Notes under the pieces: generated by a model
What the model saw: the letters and a program-made list of their open reading frames with translations, nothing else
Told to the model about the DNA's origin: nothing
Database searches by the model: none
Assembly: GCA_948144175.1 (NCBI GenBank)
Contig: CANXME010001258.1
Coordinates: 729,001 to 793,000, forward strand
Length of the DNA stretch: 64,000 bases
Reading direction: 5' to 3'
From: Closterium sp. NIES-65
Lineage: Eukaryota > Streptophyta > Zygnematophyceae > Desmidiales > Closteriaceae
Shown here: positions 45,701-56,700 of the stretch, piece after piece
Layout: every line of letters starts with the position of its first letter
Position numbering within the stretch: the first letter of the stretch is position 1
Made by a program: the position numbers and the translations under genes

Positions 45701-48700
45701 CAGCACCAGCCCCAGTAGCTGGTGGAGCAACAGCAGCAACAGCTACCGGTGCAGCAGCAGCAGCAGCGGCGGGGGCGCCTGCGCCTGGCCTAGCAGCACC
45801 AACCCCACGGGCAGCCACTCGCTGCAGCCCGCTACGGGCGCGCAGGAAGTTCCTCTGAGGCACCTTGCTGCGTGCTGCGAAGCTCTCGTCATTGGCCGCA
45901 CACTTGGGATTGCGGCACCTCACCACTGCTCCTCCCACTCCCCCTCCTGCGCCTCCTGCCCCTCCTGCGCCTCCTGCTGCTCCTCCTGCCACCCCAGCAT
46001 GGTGGGAATGCTGGTGCGAGGCAGAACACGTGTGAGCCACCACTGGTGCTGACTCTGCTGATGCTTGCGTTGGCGCTTGTGCCTTTGCCTGTGCTTCAGC
46101 CACCGTTGAAGAGTCTGGACCAACAGCAGTAGATTCACTAGGAGCTCTAGCAGCAGCAGGAGCCGCAGAAGCAGCGTAATTCCATCCCGGCTCCTTCTTC
46201 CTCTCCACCTTCCCCTGCCTCTCCCCCTCCCTGCCCTTCCTCTCCCTCACCCCCTGCATCACAGCCTTCTGAATACTCAATGGCGCCACAGACCGTCGCC
46301 TCAGCTTCGCACCAACACCAACGCCAACTCCTGCCCCAATCCCTACTCCAAAGCCACTCACACCCGCCACTCGCCCAGACACTACCTTCGCTACAACAGC
46401 CTTCCCTGCAGCAGGCTTTCTCGCTACAGCCTTTCCTGCCACAACCGTTCTTCCATTGCTGCCGCCGGCTGTTGCACTAGGGCCGGGCGCAGGCCCAGCA
46501 GCCGCAGCAGCAGCAGAGGTTCTCTGACTCTCCACCTCTCTCTTCCTCTGCTCACGCTCCCTCCTCTCCCTCTCTGCCTTCTCCCTTCGTTCCTTCAGCC
46601 GCGCACCCAAGTCACTCCCCCCAGTGCTGCCCTGCGCCTCTTCCGCGCCCCCACTCCCCTTCTCCTTCCGCGGCAGCCCCAAACGTGACTGCACCTGAAT
46701 CCCTCCTTGCTGCCTTGCTCCCGCTCCCACTCCCCCTCCAACTCCCCCTCCCGTCCCTCCCTTCACTCCCATCCCTCCCTTCACTCCCTTACCTCCCACA
46801 CCATTCCCCTTGCCCGCCAGCAGCTTTCCCATCGCTCCGCTCTCTGCCCCCCCCACCTTCCCCTCCCCGTTCCCTCGCCCCTTTCCTTTCTCCTTCCCCA
46901 CCTCGGCGCCTCTCTGGGTCTTATCTATCAGCTCTTGAATTTCTGCCACGTGCTGCTTCACCAACCCTACTGCACTCACGCCCTCTTTTTTCTCCGCGCA
47001 AGTTTTCTCGCCGTTCCCTTCTCCTTTCCCCTCTCCCTCCACTCTTGTACCGTCTCCCTCGCGCGACGGACTCTCCTGCCTTCCTTTCTGCACCTCACCC
47101 CTCTCCACCTTCTCCTGCTGCTCCTTCTTCCCTCCCTCGTCCTTCTCCCCTACGCCCAGTGACCTCTGCATACTGCTGCCGACCGACCTTGTCCGCGCGA
47201 GCAACCCTGAGCCGCTCCCACTTCCCACCTTCCACCTCCTCTCCGTTTCCACCCTGGGAGAACCAGCAACGCCGCTAGCAGCAGCACCGGTGCCAGCAGC
47301 AGCGGCAGCACCAGCACCCCTGCCAGCACCAGCAGCAGATTCAAATGCCAGAACTAACGGTCGAACCAGACGACTGTTGGCCACACCAGCTCCCTTCACT
47401 CCTCCCCCTCCTCCTCCGGCTGCTGCTCCTCCTCCCTCACCCCATCTCTTCCTCTCAGACCCTCCTGCTCCCCGAGCGTAGCTTGGGCTCACCCCTCCTC
47501 CCCCTCCCCATCCCCTTCCCTCTCCCCCTCCTCCGCCTCCTCCGCCTCCTCCGCCTCCTCCGCCTCCTTCTCCTCCTCCTTCGACCGCCTTCACCACTGC
47601 TGCCACGGAACCAGGCCGTACCACCGAGCCAGGCTCGCCGAGCCTGGACGCCAGGCCTGGAGGCGCCGAGCCTGGGGGCACGGGCAGCAGCGACGGACCA
47701 GCACCGCTTCTGCCAGCAGCAAGAGACATACCGAACCGAGTAGCAGGCGGCGGGGTAACAGGCGGTGTAACCAAGTCAGCTTGACCAACACTCGCTGCCG
47801 CGTTCTCCTTGATAGCCGCAGCAGAATCACCACCAGCAGATTCAGCAGCAGAAACAGCCGCAGCCGCAGCCGCAGCAGCAGCAGGAGCAGGAGCAGCAGA
47901 AGCAGCAACAGGGGAAGCCTGGGGATCAGAGGCGGCGGCAGCAGGGCCGCTACCCCCTGGTACCAGTGACAGTGACACAGCCTGCCACCTCCCAGGGCTT
48001 CTCTTGACATAGGCGGACGATGCAAGCCCTGTGATCTTCTGCCACAGGGACCGACCAGACGGCTTCGCAGGGGCAGAGGCAGGCGCAGAGGCAAGGGAGG
48101 TAGGGGCAACAGCAGGCGCAGTAATACGCGCAGAGACAGGAGCAGAGGCAAGGGCAGAGGCGGGGACAGGAGCAGAGGCAAGGGCAGAGGCGGGGACAGG
48201 AGCAGGCAGGCTGCTGGGGATGCCACCGCCGTTGCTGCTGCTGATGCCCTGCCCTGCACCAAGGTTGGGGTTCGCAGCACCTCCTCCTCCTCCTCCTCCT
48301 CCTGCTGCTGCTCCTGCAACTACCGCTTTGTTATGCTGATTTTGGCGCCTGAATACAGGAATTCCTGTCATACTGCTGCTGCTGCTGCTGCTGTTGCTGT
48401 TGGTGCTGCTGTTACTGCTGGTGGCAGCACCATTGGTGTCACTGCTGTTGTCACCACACGGCACCTTATTCTCTCGTCCACGCGAAGCGGACGAGGGAAA
48501 GGACGGCTTGACTGGCTTGGGCGCAGAATACGCATGCACGTGTGTTGGAGCAGAGGCAGTAGCGGCAGAGATTGCATGCACTGTGTTGGTGCTGTCCGCT
48601 GCCACTGCAGGACGTTCAGCAGCAGGAGTGGCAGGAGTGGCAGGAGCAGCCGCCGCCGCAGCAGTCGTGGCAGCAAGCGCAGGAGCTGGAGCAGGAGACG

Positions 48701-51700
48701 AAGCAGCAGCTCCGTTACAAGCGGACCTGGTATCGGCTCCAGGAGCAGCAGCAACAGCAGCAGCAGCCACAACCCCACCACTCGCCACTCCCGTGAAAGC
48801 AGAAGCCCCAAAGAACGCCCCGCTTCCGTCGCTGCTTGCACCACTCCCAGAGGCCGAAGCACTGGAGACAACGGGGGTGAGAGCAAACGCGGACGCAGCC
48901 AACAACCCTCCTCCTCCTCCACCTCCTCCTCCTGCTGCTGCTGTGCGTGCTGCAGCAACAGGTATGCCGCCCGGACTAGCCTCGACAGGGCTATGGCTCG
49001 GGGACGTGCGGAAGAGCGCGTTATTGCACACCATCATCACTCTTCCGCCCGCCCGCTGCCCCCCCGCGGCCGTTGCTGACGTGGAGCAGCTGCTGACGCC
49101 AGGTGATGACACGTCGGACACACGCAGAGAGGTAGATTCACCTGTGAACTGCTGCTCACTCTGCAACCCTGGATACCTCATACCTCCGGCTGCTGCTGGT
49201 GGTGCTCCTCCTCCTCCTGCTGCTGATGCTGCTGGTGCTGCTCCTCCTGCTGCGGGTGCTGCGGGTGCTGCTGCCGCAGCAGCACCCTTCCCAGTGGTCA
49301 CAGGCGTCGCGAGTGCCCCACCTGATGCTGCTGCTGCTGCCCGTTCCGCTGCCGTTCCTCCTTGATTCTTCGGCCTTCCACCACCAACACCAGCAAAAGC
49401 AGGCGTACCAGCAACAGCACGTGTCCTCTCCGCTGCATCTGTCACCACTCCTAGCTCCGCTTTCCTCGCTCCGTCTCCCACGCACACCCTCGCGCTCGCC
49501 GTCGCCGTAGCCGTCGCTACAGGCGTCCGCCCGCCGTCATTCGCGGCGCCCTTCGCGGACGGCGCCGCTTTCTGCGACGACTCGAAGATCGACGCGCTCG
49601 CTGTAGCCGTCGCCGTCGCCTGCACCGACCCCTTGGCGACGGCGGGCGACGACACCGTCGCCACCACGCGTCGCCCACCAGGCGACGACTGAATCGTCGC
49701 TTGCGCTTCCACCTTTCCGCCGCCTCCCCCTCCGCCTTCCCCTTCCGCCTCCTTCCAGATGGTCGCTTCCGCCTGTGCACGCGCATTAGCAGCGGCGGGG
49801 GGACCGGAGTCCTTGCGCGCGCTCGTCCCATTCGCGCTCTTCTCGGCTTCTGCTTCCGCCTCGGACAACTTAATTGCGCCCTCTGTTGCGCACTCTCCCC
49901 CGTCCTCCCCTGTGCCCCTCTCTTCCCCGCCCTCCGCCTTGCTCTCCGCCTTCTCCCCGCGCGATTCCCGCGCCTCCTGCGCCGCCGCAATGACCCGCGC
50001 GCGGAACGACGCGCTCTTGAATGGCGCGGGGTTGAGGGGGACTCCGCGCACGCGGGAAGGTGTTCTGCGGGCGAAAGGACACAGTCGCGGACAGCAGGTG
50101 TTAGAGTAACGTCGACGGACAGAGAAAGGCAACGTTGACATGACGACATGACACGAGATGACACGACATGACGAACCAGAAATTAAATCAAGAAATAGGA
50201 ACGCCGCGAGCAAGAGAAATTGGACCCACGAGCAAGACTAAGGCGGCGCTATTATTTCACAAACCGCCGTGTCACTGCCACGTGGCACTCACCCGTTGGA
50301 TTTCTCCGACGCGAAGCTGAGCGAGCGGGAAACTTCCGACGGCGTCGCACGTGCTGCCGCCGTCGCCGTCGCCGTCGTCGTCGCTGTCGCATCAGCGGGC
50401 GATCCAGTCGCCACACTCCTCTTCCCCTTACTCGGCGACGCAGCCGCAGCAGCAGCAGCTGGGGAGGCGTTACCAGCAGCGGTAGCGGCGGCGGCGGCAC
50501 GGGCGCGAGCGGCGGCGGGGGAGGAGGAGGTGTGCCGTTTGGTGGTCGCTTGCTGCTCCTCCTCTTCCTGCTTCCTCGCTTGCTTCTGTTTCTCCGAGGG
50601 CTGTTGCTTCCGCTGCTGCGTCTCCTTTTCCATCGCCGCCACTGCTGCTGCCTCTGCTGCTGCCTCTGCTGCTGCCGCTGCTGCTGCTTCTCCATACGCC
50701 ACGGCAGCGGGCGGGGTCGCCGTGATCGCAGTCAATGCGGCGTGGATAGCCCACGCCGCGCTGTCACCGTCGTCCGCGATTTCCGCATCTGACGGGCGGC
50801 AAGGATCAGCGGAAGGGAAAGGACCACGGGGGGCGCGGGGAAGAGAAGGCGGGAGAAAAAAATGTTGTGAGAATAACAGCATGACAATACGGGCAGGAAG
50901 ATAACGGCAGGAGGAAAGGATCGACGTGACTCCATTACGAGCACTGTGTAGACGCACGTCGATCGGCTGGTGGTCGGTCAATGTTCGGACTTACAGGACG
51001 GCGAGCTTCGGAGTAGCTCGCGTCGCGAACCACCATAATCGGTCCGCCCAGGATGTCGCTCAAGCCCAAGTCAGCGAGTAGCTGGTTTTTCCTCTAGACA
51101 GCGGCTTGATTGCCTCCTGGCCCTATTGTGACCCTCTCGTGGCTCTCATGTGCCTCCCCTGTGGCCTATCTGTTACGCTCGAGTTGCCCTCCTCTTACCC
51201 TCCCCCTAACCTCCTATTTCCCTCTTCTTACCCTCCTCCGGTGCTCTCCATGCTCGTGTTGAGAACCCTCAACAACCAGCTGGTCGAGAGAGGAGGTCCG
51301 GCCGTCCATTTTCATCCATTTTCTCACTCTCTCGTGGTGACAAGCTACGAACACGTGACCAATCACGAACCACCAATGCAGAGACCTTCCTTTCTCTCTC
51401 GTTCTCTAACTCTCACTCTTGCTCACCCCTCACTGTCGTACCCTCTCGCTCTCTCTCACCCTCTCGCCATCTCACTCTCTCACTCTCTCTCCTCCTCTCT
51501 CCCTTCTCCAGTCTCTCACCCTGCGCGCCGTCGAACCACGAGTCCCCCGAGTGCAGCGCCTCCTCCTCCTCCTTTTGGCAGAAGTTGAAGTACTTGGGCG
51601 CGTGAATGTCCTCATACAGAGGGTCGATATACTGCGATGCTCCTCCGCTCGACGACGACGACGCCGCTGCTGTTCCTCTCCGGGCCGGTGCGACGGCAGC

Positions 51701-51733
51701 TCTGCTCCGCGTGGGAGTTCCCGCCGGCTTCAT
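41296..51733 (-). CDS. TPX2: TPX2-like spindle assembly protein (about 2,604 aa, 7 exons)
   Basis: Exons are 51733-51520, 50788-50293, 50064-44239, 43949-43826, 43494-42598, 42335-42181 and 41398-41296; all junctions are GT/AG and the 7,815 bases stay in frame. The N-terminus has the Aurora-A-binding pattern YEDIHAPKYFNF followed after 15 residues by WF (DSWFDG). The C-terminus has the TPX2 pattern: a charged helix EEEEVRRLRQQMVHRARLMP, then YFGRPFKPRR joined to SSKQPTLPRSPLL. TPX2 targets Aurora kinase to microtubules and nucleates spindle microtubules near chromatin. Exon 3 alone encodes about 1,940 residues, mostly Ala/Gly/Ser low complexity, making this several times longer than land-plant TPX2 (about 650-800). 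Exon 5 encodes poly-Gly and poly-Gln. Additional introns inside exon 3 cannot be excluded. Confidence 0.78.
41760..42240 (-). repeat. Exon-border echo 5: two copies of the end of TPX2-like exon 6
   Basis: The end of exon 6 (42181-42235, coding VHRARLMPYFGRPFKPR) recurs at about 41943-41998 (offset 240) with its GT border (GTACCG), and in a more decayed form at about 41768-41835. The intron stretch between them is also repeated (TTTACCAG..., about 41890-41912 and 42065-42085). Confidence 0.78.
42099..42175 (+). repeat. (CA)n microsatellite next to TPX2-like exon 6
   Basis: About 70 bases of CA repeats starting ten bases inside the intron from the exon 6 donor. Confidence 0.95.
43690..43850 (-). 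repeat. Exon-border echo 6: copy of the end of TPX2-like exon 4
   Basis: The border at 43819-43850 (coding QAHASRSK then GTGCGC) is repeated at 43691-43722, offset 128, with about three mismatches and the donor kept. Confidence 0.85.
44030..44232 (+). repeat. ~60-bp tandem repeat in TPX2-like intron 3
   Basis: Three copies of a roughly 60-base unit built of ATGGGCATGTGCATG-type hexamer mixtures. It starts directly after the exon 3 donor and is responsible for the Met/His/Pro frame that extends the large open frame beyond the true exon end. Confidence 0.88.
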
Positions 51734-53782
51734 CTTGCGGTTTCCGCGCTCGCGATTGCGGATTTATTGGGGAGGGACGGTGTCTTGCTCGTGTAATTGT
51801 TGAATGGGATCTGCCTGGAAACGCTAGAAACGAACCTAGAGGAAATGGAGAAACGGTGCTAGAAGAAGAGGTGGTCTCAGAGGAGACCGTTATGTATATG
51901 TATAAGAAAAAACACTATCTGCAGGAAGTTAAAAACTACTGGTTGGTTGATACGACGTCTCAGCGGTAAGTGCTGGTTGAAGAACGGTGCATGCCCTTGC
52001 AGCTATAATCTATGCGGAGGAGGAAGGTCATATTGGTGGAGGACGTACGGCAGTTGGTGCGAAAGATTCGAAAGTAAAAAAAAAAAGGTCTGAAGCTACG
52101 TTAAGCGGATGGCGCGTGGTGCGGCGAGATGCCGAAATCCAAACCGTTTTAGGCAAGGATAGTTGAATCTGAACGAAGATCGGAAGAAACTAGGATGGTG
52201 AGGAAGTAACGAAGCGAAGGAAAGCAGGCGCACGGAAGAATATAAGTCGGCTGCCGATGAAGTACTGAGTGCATTGCACGTGGATTTGCCTGGAGGTGGA
52301 AAAAAAACAGCTGCACCAGGAAATTTGACACGGCTGCATTAGGAGTGTCCTTCACCTGCTTCGTCGTGACAAAGAGGTCCCTGACTTCACCACAGCAGAC
52401 ACAGCTAGCCTCCTTGCTGTATGGCAATTCCCCTCGAGAATGGTGTATTGGTGAGGCGAATGCTCCGCGGCATTCCCAAGTGCGCTGCGCGTGTAGATCA
52501 GCCAATTCTGCCTGAAGAGGCAGAAGGAAGCATCCAGGCGACTGCATCTCTGTTTGTGACCCCGGGGAGGGGAGTAGCGGGGAAAGCGGCAGATGCACTC
52601 CGCACGGTTTGTCATTTGCGGGGAAATCGGTTGGCGCAGAGACGCGTCGCAGCGGGCAAATTTGAGTGAGCGAGTGTGCCCTATCGAGCCGCGCTAGGGC
52701 TGCGAGTTCTGCTGCAGGCAGACCTAAGCGCGCAAAGCACCGATTGGCTGACGTCTGTACTGACATTCGCGATTTCCCTGGCACTGGCTTGGAGAACAAC
52801 TGTCGGTTGGCGGACGCAAGCGAATGTAACAATCTCCGCGAGAGCGGACGGAAATGGAAGGCGGAGGGGCAAGTGAGGGAGGTGGGGAGGGGAAGGAGAA
52901 AACACAAGGGGCTGGCTGGCTGGCCGTTGATCCTGAAGCTGAAACGGGCGGTGCTGACTGGCAGGTTTTTCGCGGGAAAGGGCCGAAATTTGAAAATTGT
53001 CCCGCGTCCCAACTTCCGCAAATAATGGTGCGCCGTTAATTTCAATCGGAACCTACACCTGGATTTTCTTGATTGAAACATAACTAAAAATTACATACGG
53101 TACTGCCTTTCAACATACTGCATACTGGACTGGTCTCTCGTGTGCCCTCTAGCACATCCATGTATCATATTGTATTCTACTCGTTTAAAAAGTCATCAAA
53201 GTTTGCAGCATCGATAATGACCGCGTTTATATGAATGTGCACCACAATGTCGCTTCTACGTTTTTGCGATAGTTTGATGTGTGCGAGTACTATGCTGACT
53301 TCTGCCTGTATCTCCATCCTGTGGAGGAGTGGTGTTCTGGGATGGGGTAGAGGAAAGTGCACAGTGCGCATGCATTCGGTTTGAACCGGATTCAAACAAT
53401 CCCAACACTTACTCTCTTCACCTTACTTTTTATGATTCGGGTAGAGCTCTAGTGTTGTGCGTGCTCAGTGAGATAACCAAACAAGATGACAAGCGGTATG
53501 AGACCGTAGTACCGCAGCAAGAATAAATCACACAGTACGGTATCATACATGATAGACACGATGTACCAAGCGTACAGATGGAATGTAGAAATATAATTAA
53601 GTCTGCACAAAAAGCGATACCAACGAGCAGCAAGCAAGAACCCTGGTAGTTAGCATTACCTACAGCACCAAGCAATTAGATTGAAAAGGCATCGTAGCAT
53701 ACAGGACAGCACCAGCCTGTTAGTACCACACACACACACACACACACACACACGCAAAGTCTCTCCCGGGTGATCATACACC
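51734..53782. promoter_or_regulatory. TPX2-like promoter side and callose synthase 3' flank
   Basis: Within 420 bases upstream of the TPX2-like start there are four AACGG cores, the centre of the plant MSA element used by three-repeat MYBs in G2/M genes: 51852, 51887 (minus), 51983 and 52144 (minus). A TTTCGCGGGAAA sequence resembling an E2F site lies at about 52965-52977. A 310-codon minus-strand frame (52149-53081) has mixed composition but no recognisable domain. The callose synthase 3' UTR has a CA repeat at 53728-53753. Confidence 0.4.
52149..53081 (-). CDS. Unrecognised 310-codon open frame
   Basis: An open frame of this length is unlikely by chance at about 50% GC, but its composition (Ser, Leu, Arg, Pro) is what non-coding DNA often gives. 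No signal peptide, repeat or domain is apparent, and no neighbouring exon was found to support it. Confidence 0.2.
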   Translation of the reverse strand: MFQSRKSRCRFRLKLTAHHYLRKLGRGTIFKFRPFPAKNLPVSTARFSFRINGQPASPLCFLLPLPTSLTCPSAFHFRPLSRRLLHSLASANRQLFSKPVPGKSRMSVQTSANRCFARLGLPAAELAALARLDRAHSLTQICPLRRVSAPTDFPANDKPCGVHLPLSPLLPSPGSQTEMQSPGCFLLPLQAELADLHAQRTWECRGAFASPIHHSRGELPYSKEASCVCCGEVRDLFVTTKQVKDTPNAAVSNFLVQLFFFHLQANPRAMHSVLHRQPTYILPCACFPSLRYFLTILVSSDLRSDSTILA

Positions 53783-56700
53783 TCAAGCCTTCTTCTTCCC
53801 TGCGAGAATACGAGAGATCTGCAGCCCCCTGCTGAACGCCTGGTTGAAGAGAAGGCGCGTCTGGAACTCCGAGACAAAGGGGAACCAAGCCAGGACCGCG
53901 ATGGGGATGAAGAGGATGAGCCCAAACAGGTACTCATACAGTACCGCCAGGCCCTTCACCGAGTCCCACATGCTGCTGGGAATGATGGGACGAATCGCCT
54001 GGGCGACCTGTTTGGAAAAAATGCAACATGGGACGGAGGACAAGGGGAGCAGAGATGTAAGGAGGAAGGAGGAGTAAGGAGGTGGGGCGAGTAAGGAGGA
54101 GTCATGCAACCGTCAAGGAAAAAGATCCAGGCACGTGAAGTAACCAACAGAAAACCACCAGAACTGTACACAGTGTGATTAACGGCATGAACTCTAGGAA
54201 CGGTTAACATCCATGACCAGGAAGAAATAAATCTTGATTAACACACCTGGAGCATGAACCAGCCAGTGGGGATGGCAGCAAGAATGCACGCGAAGAGGTC
54301 TCTCCAGGTGAAGGAGGTGAGACCGATGATGAGGGCGAGTGCAATGACGAGGCAGCAGAAGGTGACTGCCTTGATGATGCGGAACAGCAGCTGCAGGTCC
54401 GCTCCAAAGCGCCTGCTGCTCATAGACACGACCTGAGGGAGTGTGGGGGGATGGGGAGGAGAGGGGGGAGGAGAGATAGAAATGAGTGGGGAGAAGGGAA
54501 CTGGGAGGAGACAAGAGGGTGAGAGGGGAGTGCTAGAAGTTGTGGGAGGGGAGAAGTCGGGGTAAGGGAGGAGCTTGATCAGTGAAGGGAAAGGAAAGTT
54601 TGGGGGCATGAGTGGTTGAGAGCAGAGCAGCAAGCACAAAGCCTAGTGAGTGAAGGATATGCGTGCAGTGAATCCATGCCCACAGAACTAACAGCAAGAG
54701 CAGCAGCAGCAGCAGAACAAGACAAAGAACGAAAGCTCAAGATTTTCCACCTTGAAAACAATCAGAAGCCCAAGCACAACCAGCCATGATATGCCATAGA
54801 TCTGCACACACGGACACACAGAGACAGGCACACAGTGATCAGGAAAAGGGTTGAGGAAAGATTGAAAAAAATTGGAAGGTCCATCGCCTGCTTCCAATTG
54901 TCCAGCCCCCTATTTGATATCCTCCACCCTACCCACGTGTCTCACTTCCTCCCGCTGCCCCTTTCCCACTCCCCGCCTCCCGTCTCTCCCCTCCCCAACC
55001 TCTCCCCTTTCCCTTCCCCACCCTCCCCCAACGTACCAGCAGGCTGGTGCTGCCATTATTGACATCCAGTGTGTACACCATGCCATATTGGTAGATGAGA
55101 AAGCGCAGGGACAGCACCACCTCCACCAGCCGCCCCACCCACCCCGTGTGCACCAGATGCTCCTGCTCCTCCTCCCACCATGACTCCCAGCTCCTGTCCC
55201 CCTTCACTCCGATCCCCCCATACGCCCCGATCCACCTGTTCCAGTCCTCCCAATCCTCCACCACCTTCTGCCACTCAAACGCCGACGGGTTGAACACAAA
55301 TGGCGCAAACAGCCACGAGAGGCAGAGAAACCACATGGAGAATGTCACCAGGAAGTAGCTCAACCCGTTGCTCGAGCTCATGCTCTCTCCATAGATCGCA
55401 ATCACAATCAGCATCAGGAGGAACTCGAGCGCGACGGTGAAATGCGACCGTGCAAACAGCCGGTAGTTCTCCGCAAACTTCTCGTGCCGCACCACAAACC
55501 CGCGCCCTGTCGGCCGGTACTTGGCCCCCCCATGCATGATCGTCCGCACAAAGAAATGTGCCTTGGTCCCGAGCGAGAACGTGAAGAACACAGAAGCGAG
55601 CTGCAGCTGCATGAGGATAAAATCCACCATGGCAGTGCGGAACCCCCTCTCTAGCCCCATCTCCATGAGCATTGGGAGGGCCATGAGCAGACCCAGCTGC
55701 ACGAGGGCTTGCGAGGAGAGGGCTGACTGGAGCGAGTCGGATCCGGAGATGTTGGCGTTGTTCATTAGGGATCTGCCCACGCCACTCAGTGACAGGTACA
55801 CACGTCCGTACAGGAAGGCATAGACCGTCAGCACCACGATCTGCCAGGGAGGGAAACAGGGAGAGGGGCCGGGCCAGGAGCAAGGGGAAGAATTGGGAAG
55901 GGAAGTGGACGGGAAACAGGTGATTCTTAGAGTCGAGAGCAGAGAAAAAAGTCACACCCTCAAGAAACACAGGGCACCAGCGACCGCAGGCACCAGCAAA
56001 CACAGCCCCAGCATCCACAGCCCCCAGCAACCAGAGCCTCACAGAAACCCTCATGCGCCACTCACCACGGAGCTGACATAGAACCCCACGGTTGTGAAAT
56101 ACGCCGAGAGCGAGCGCATGAAGTCAAACCGCGACCCGACACGGTAGATATCCCGACTCAGCGCCTGCTCGCCGTTTCCATTCGCCACCTTGGCCTCAAA
56201 CAGTGAGATCTGGTTGAGCCCCACGTCTCGCCCCTTCCCCACTTGGATGTACTCGTGGTGTGTGACTGCTCCACGGCGCAGCGTGCTGTTGATGCCTGCG
56301 TAGATGTCCTCGCTCAGGTTGATTCCGCGTGATGCCTTGCTCACGCCGCCGCGAGTGATGTGGAAGAGCCGGTCGAACACGTCTGGGTGGCCGTAGTGGA
56401 AGCGCACTCTGTTGGGGTGGTGGAGGGGGGACGAGGAGGGGGGACGGGAGGGGGAAGAGGAAGGGGGAAACGGAGGGCCAGAGAACAGGGATAAATAGGC
56501 CAGTGACGAGGGATCAACGGAGAGCAACCAGCAACCAGCAAGCGGCGATAGATCTTGGAAAGAAGAGACAGTCAAAGACGACAGGCAAACAAGTGCAAAT
56601 GCCAGAGCGAACACAGCAGGAGCAACCAGCAGCAGCATCTTACTTGAGAGGCCATGCAAGGATCCTCTGTCCAATTGTCACAAAGCTGCTCTCCTGGCAC

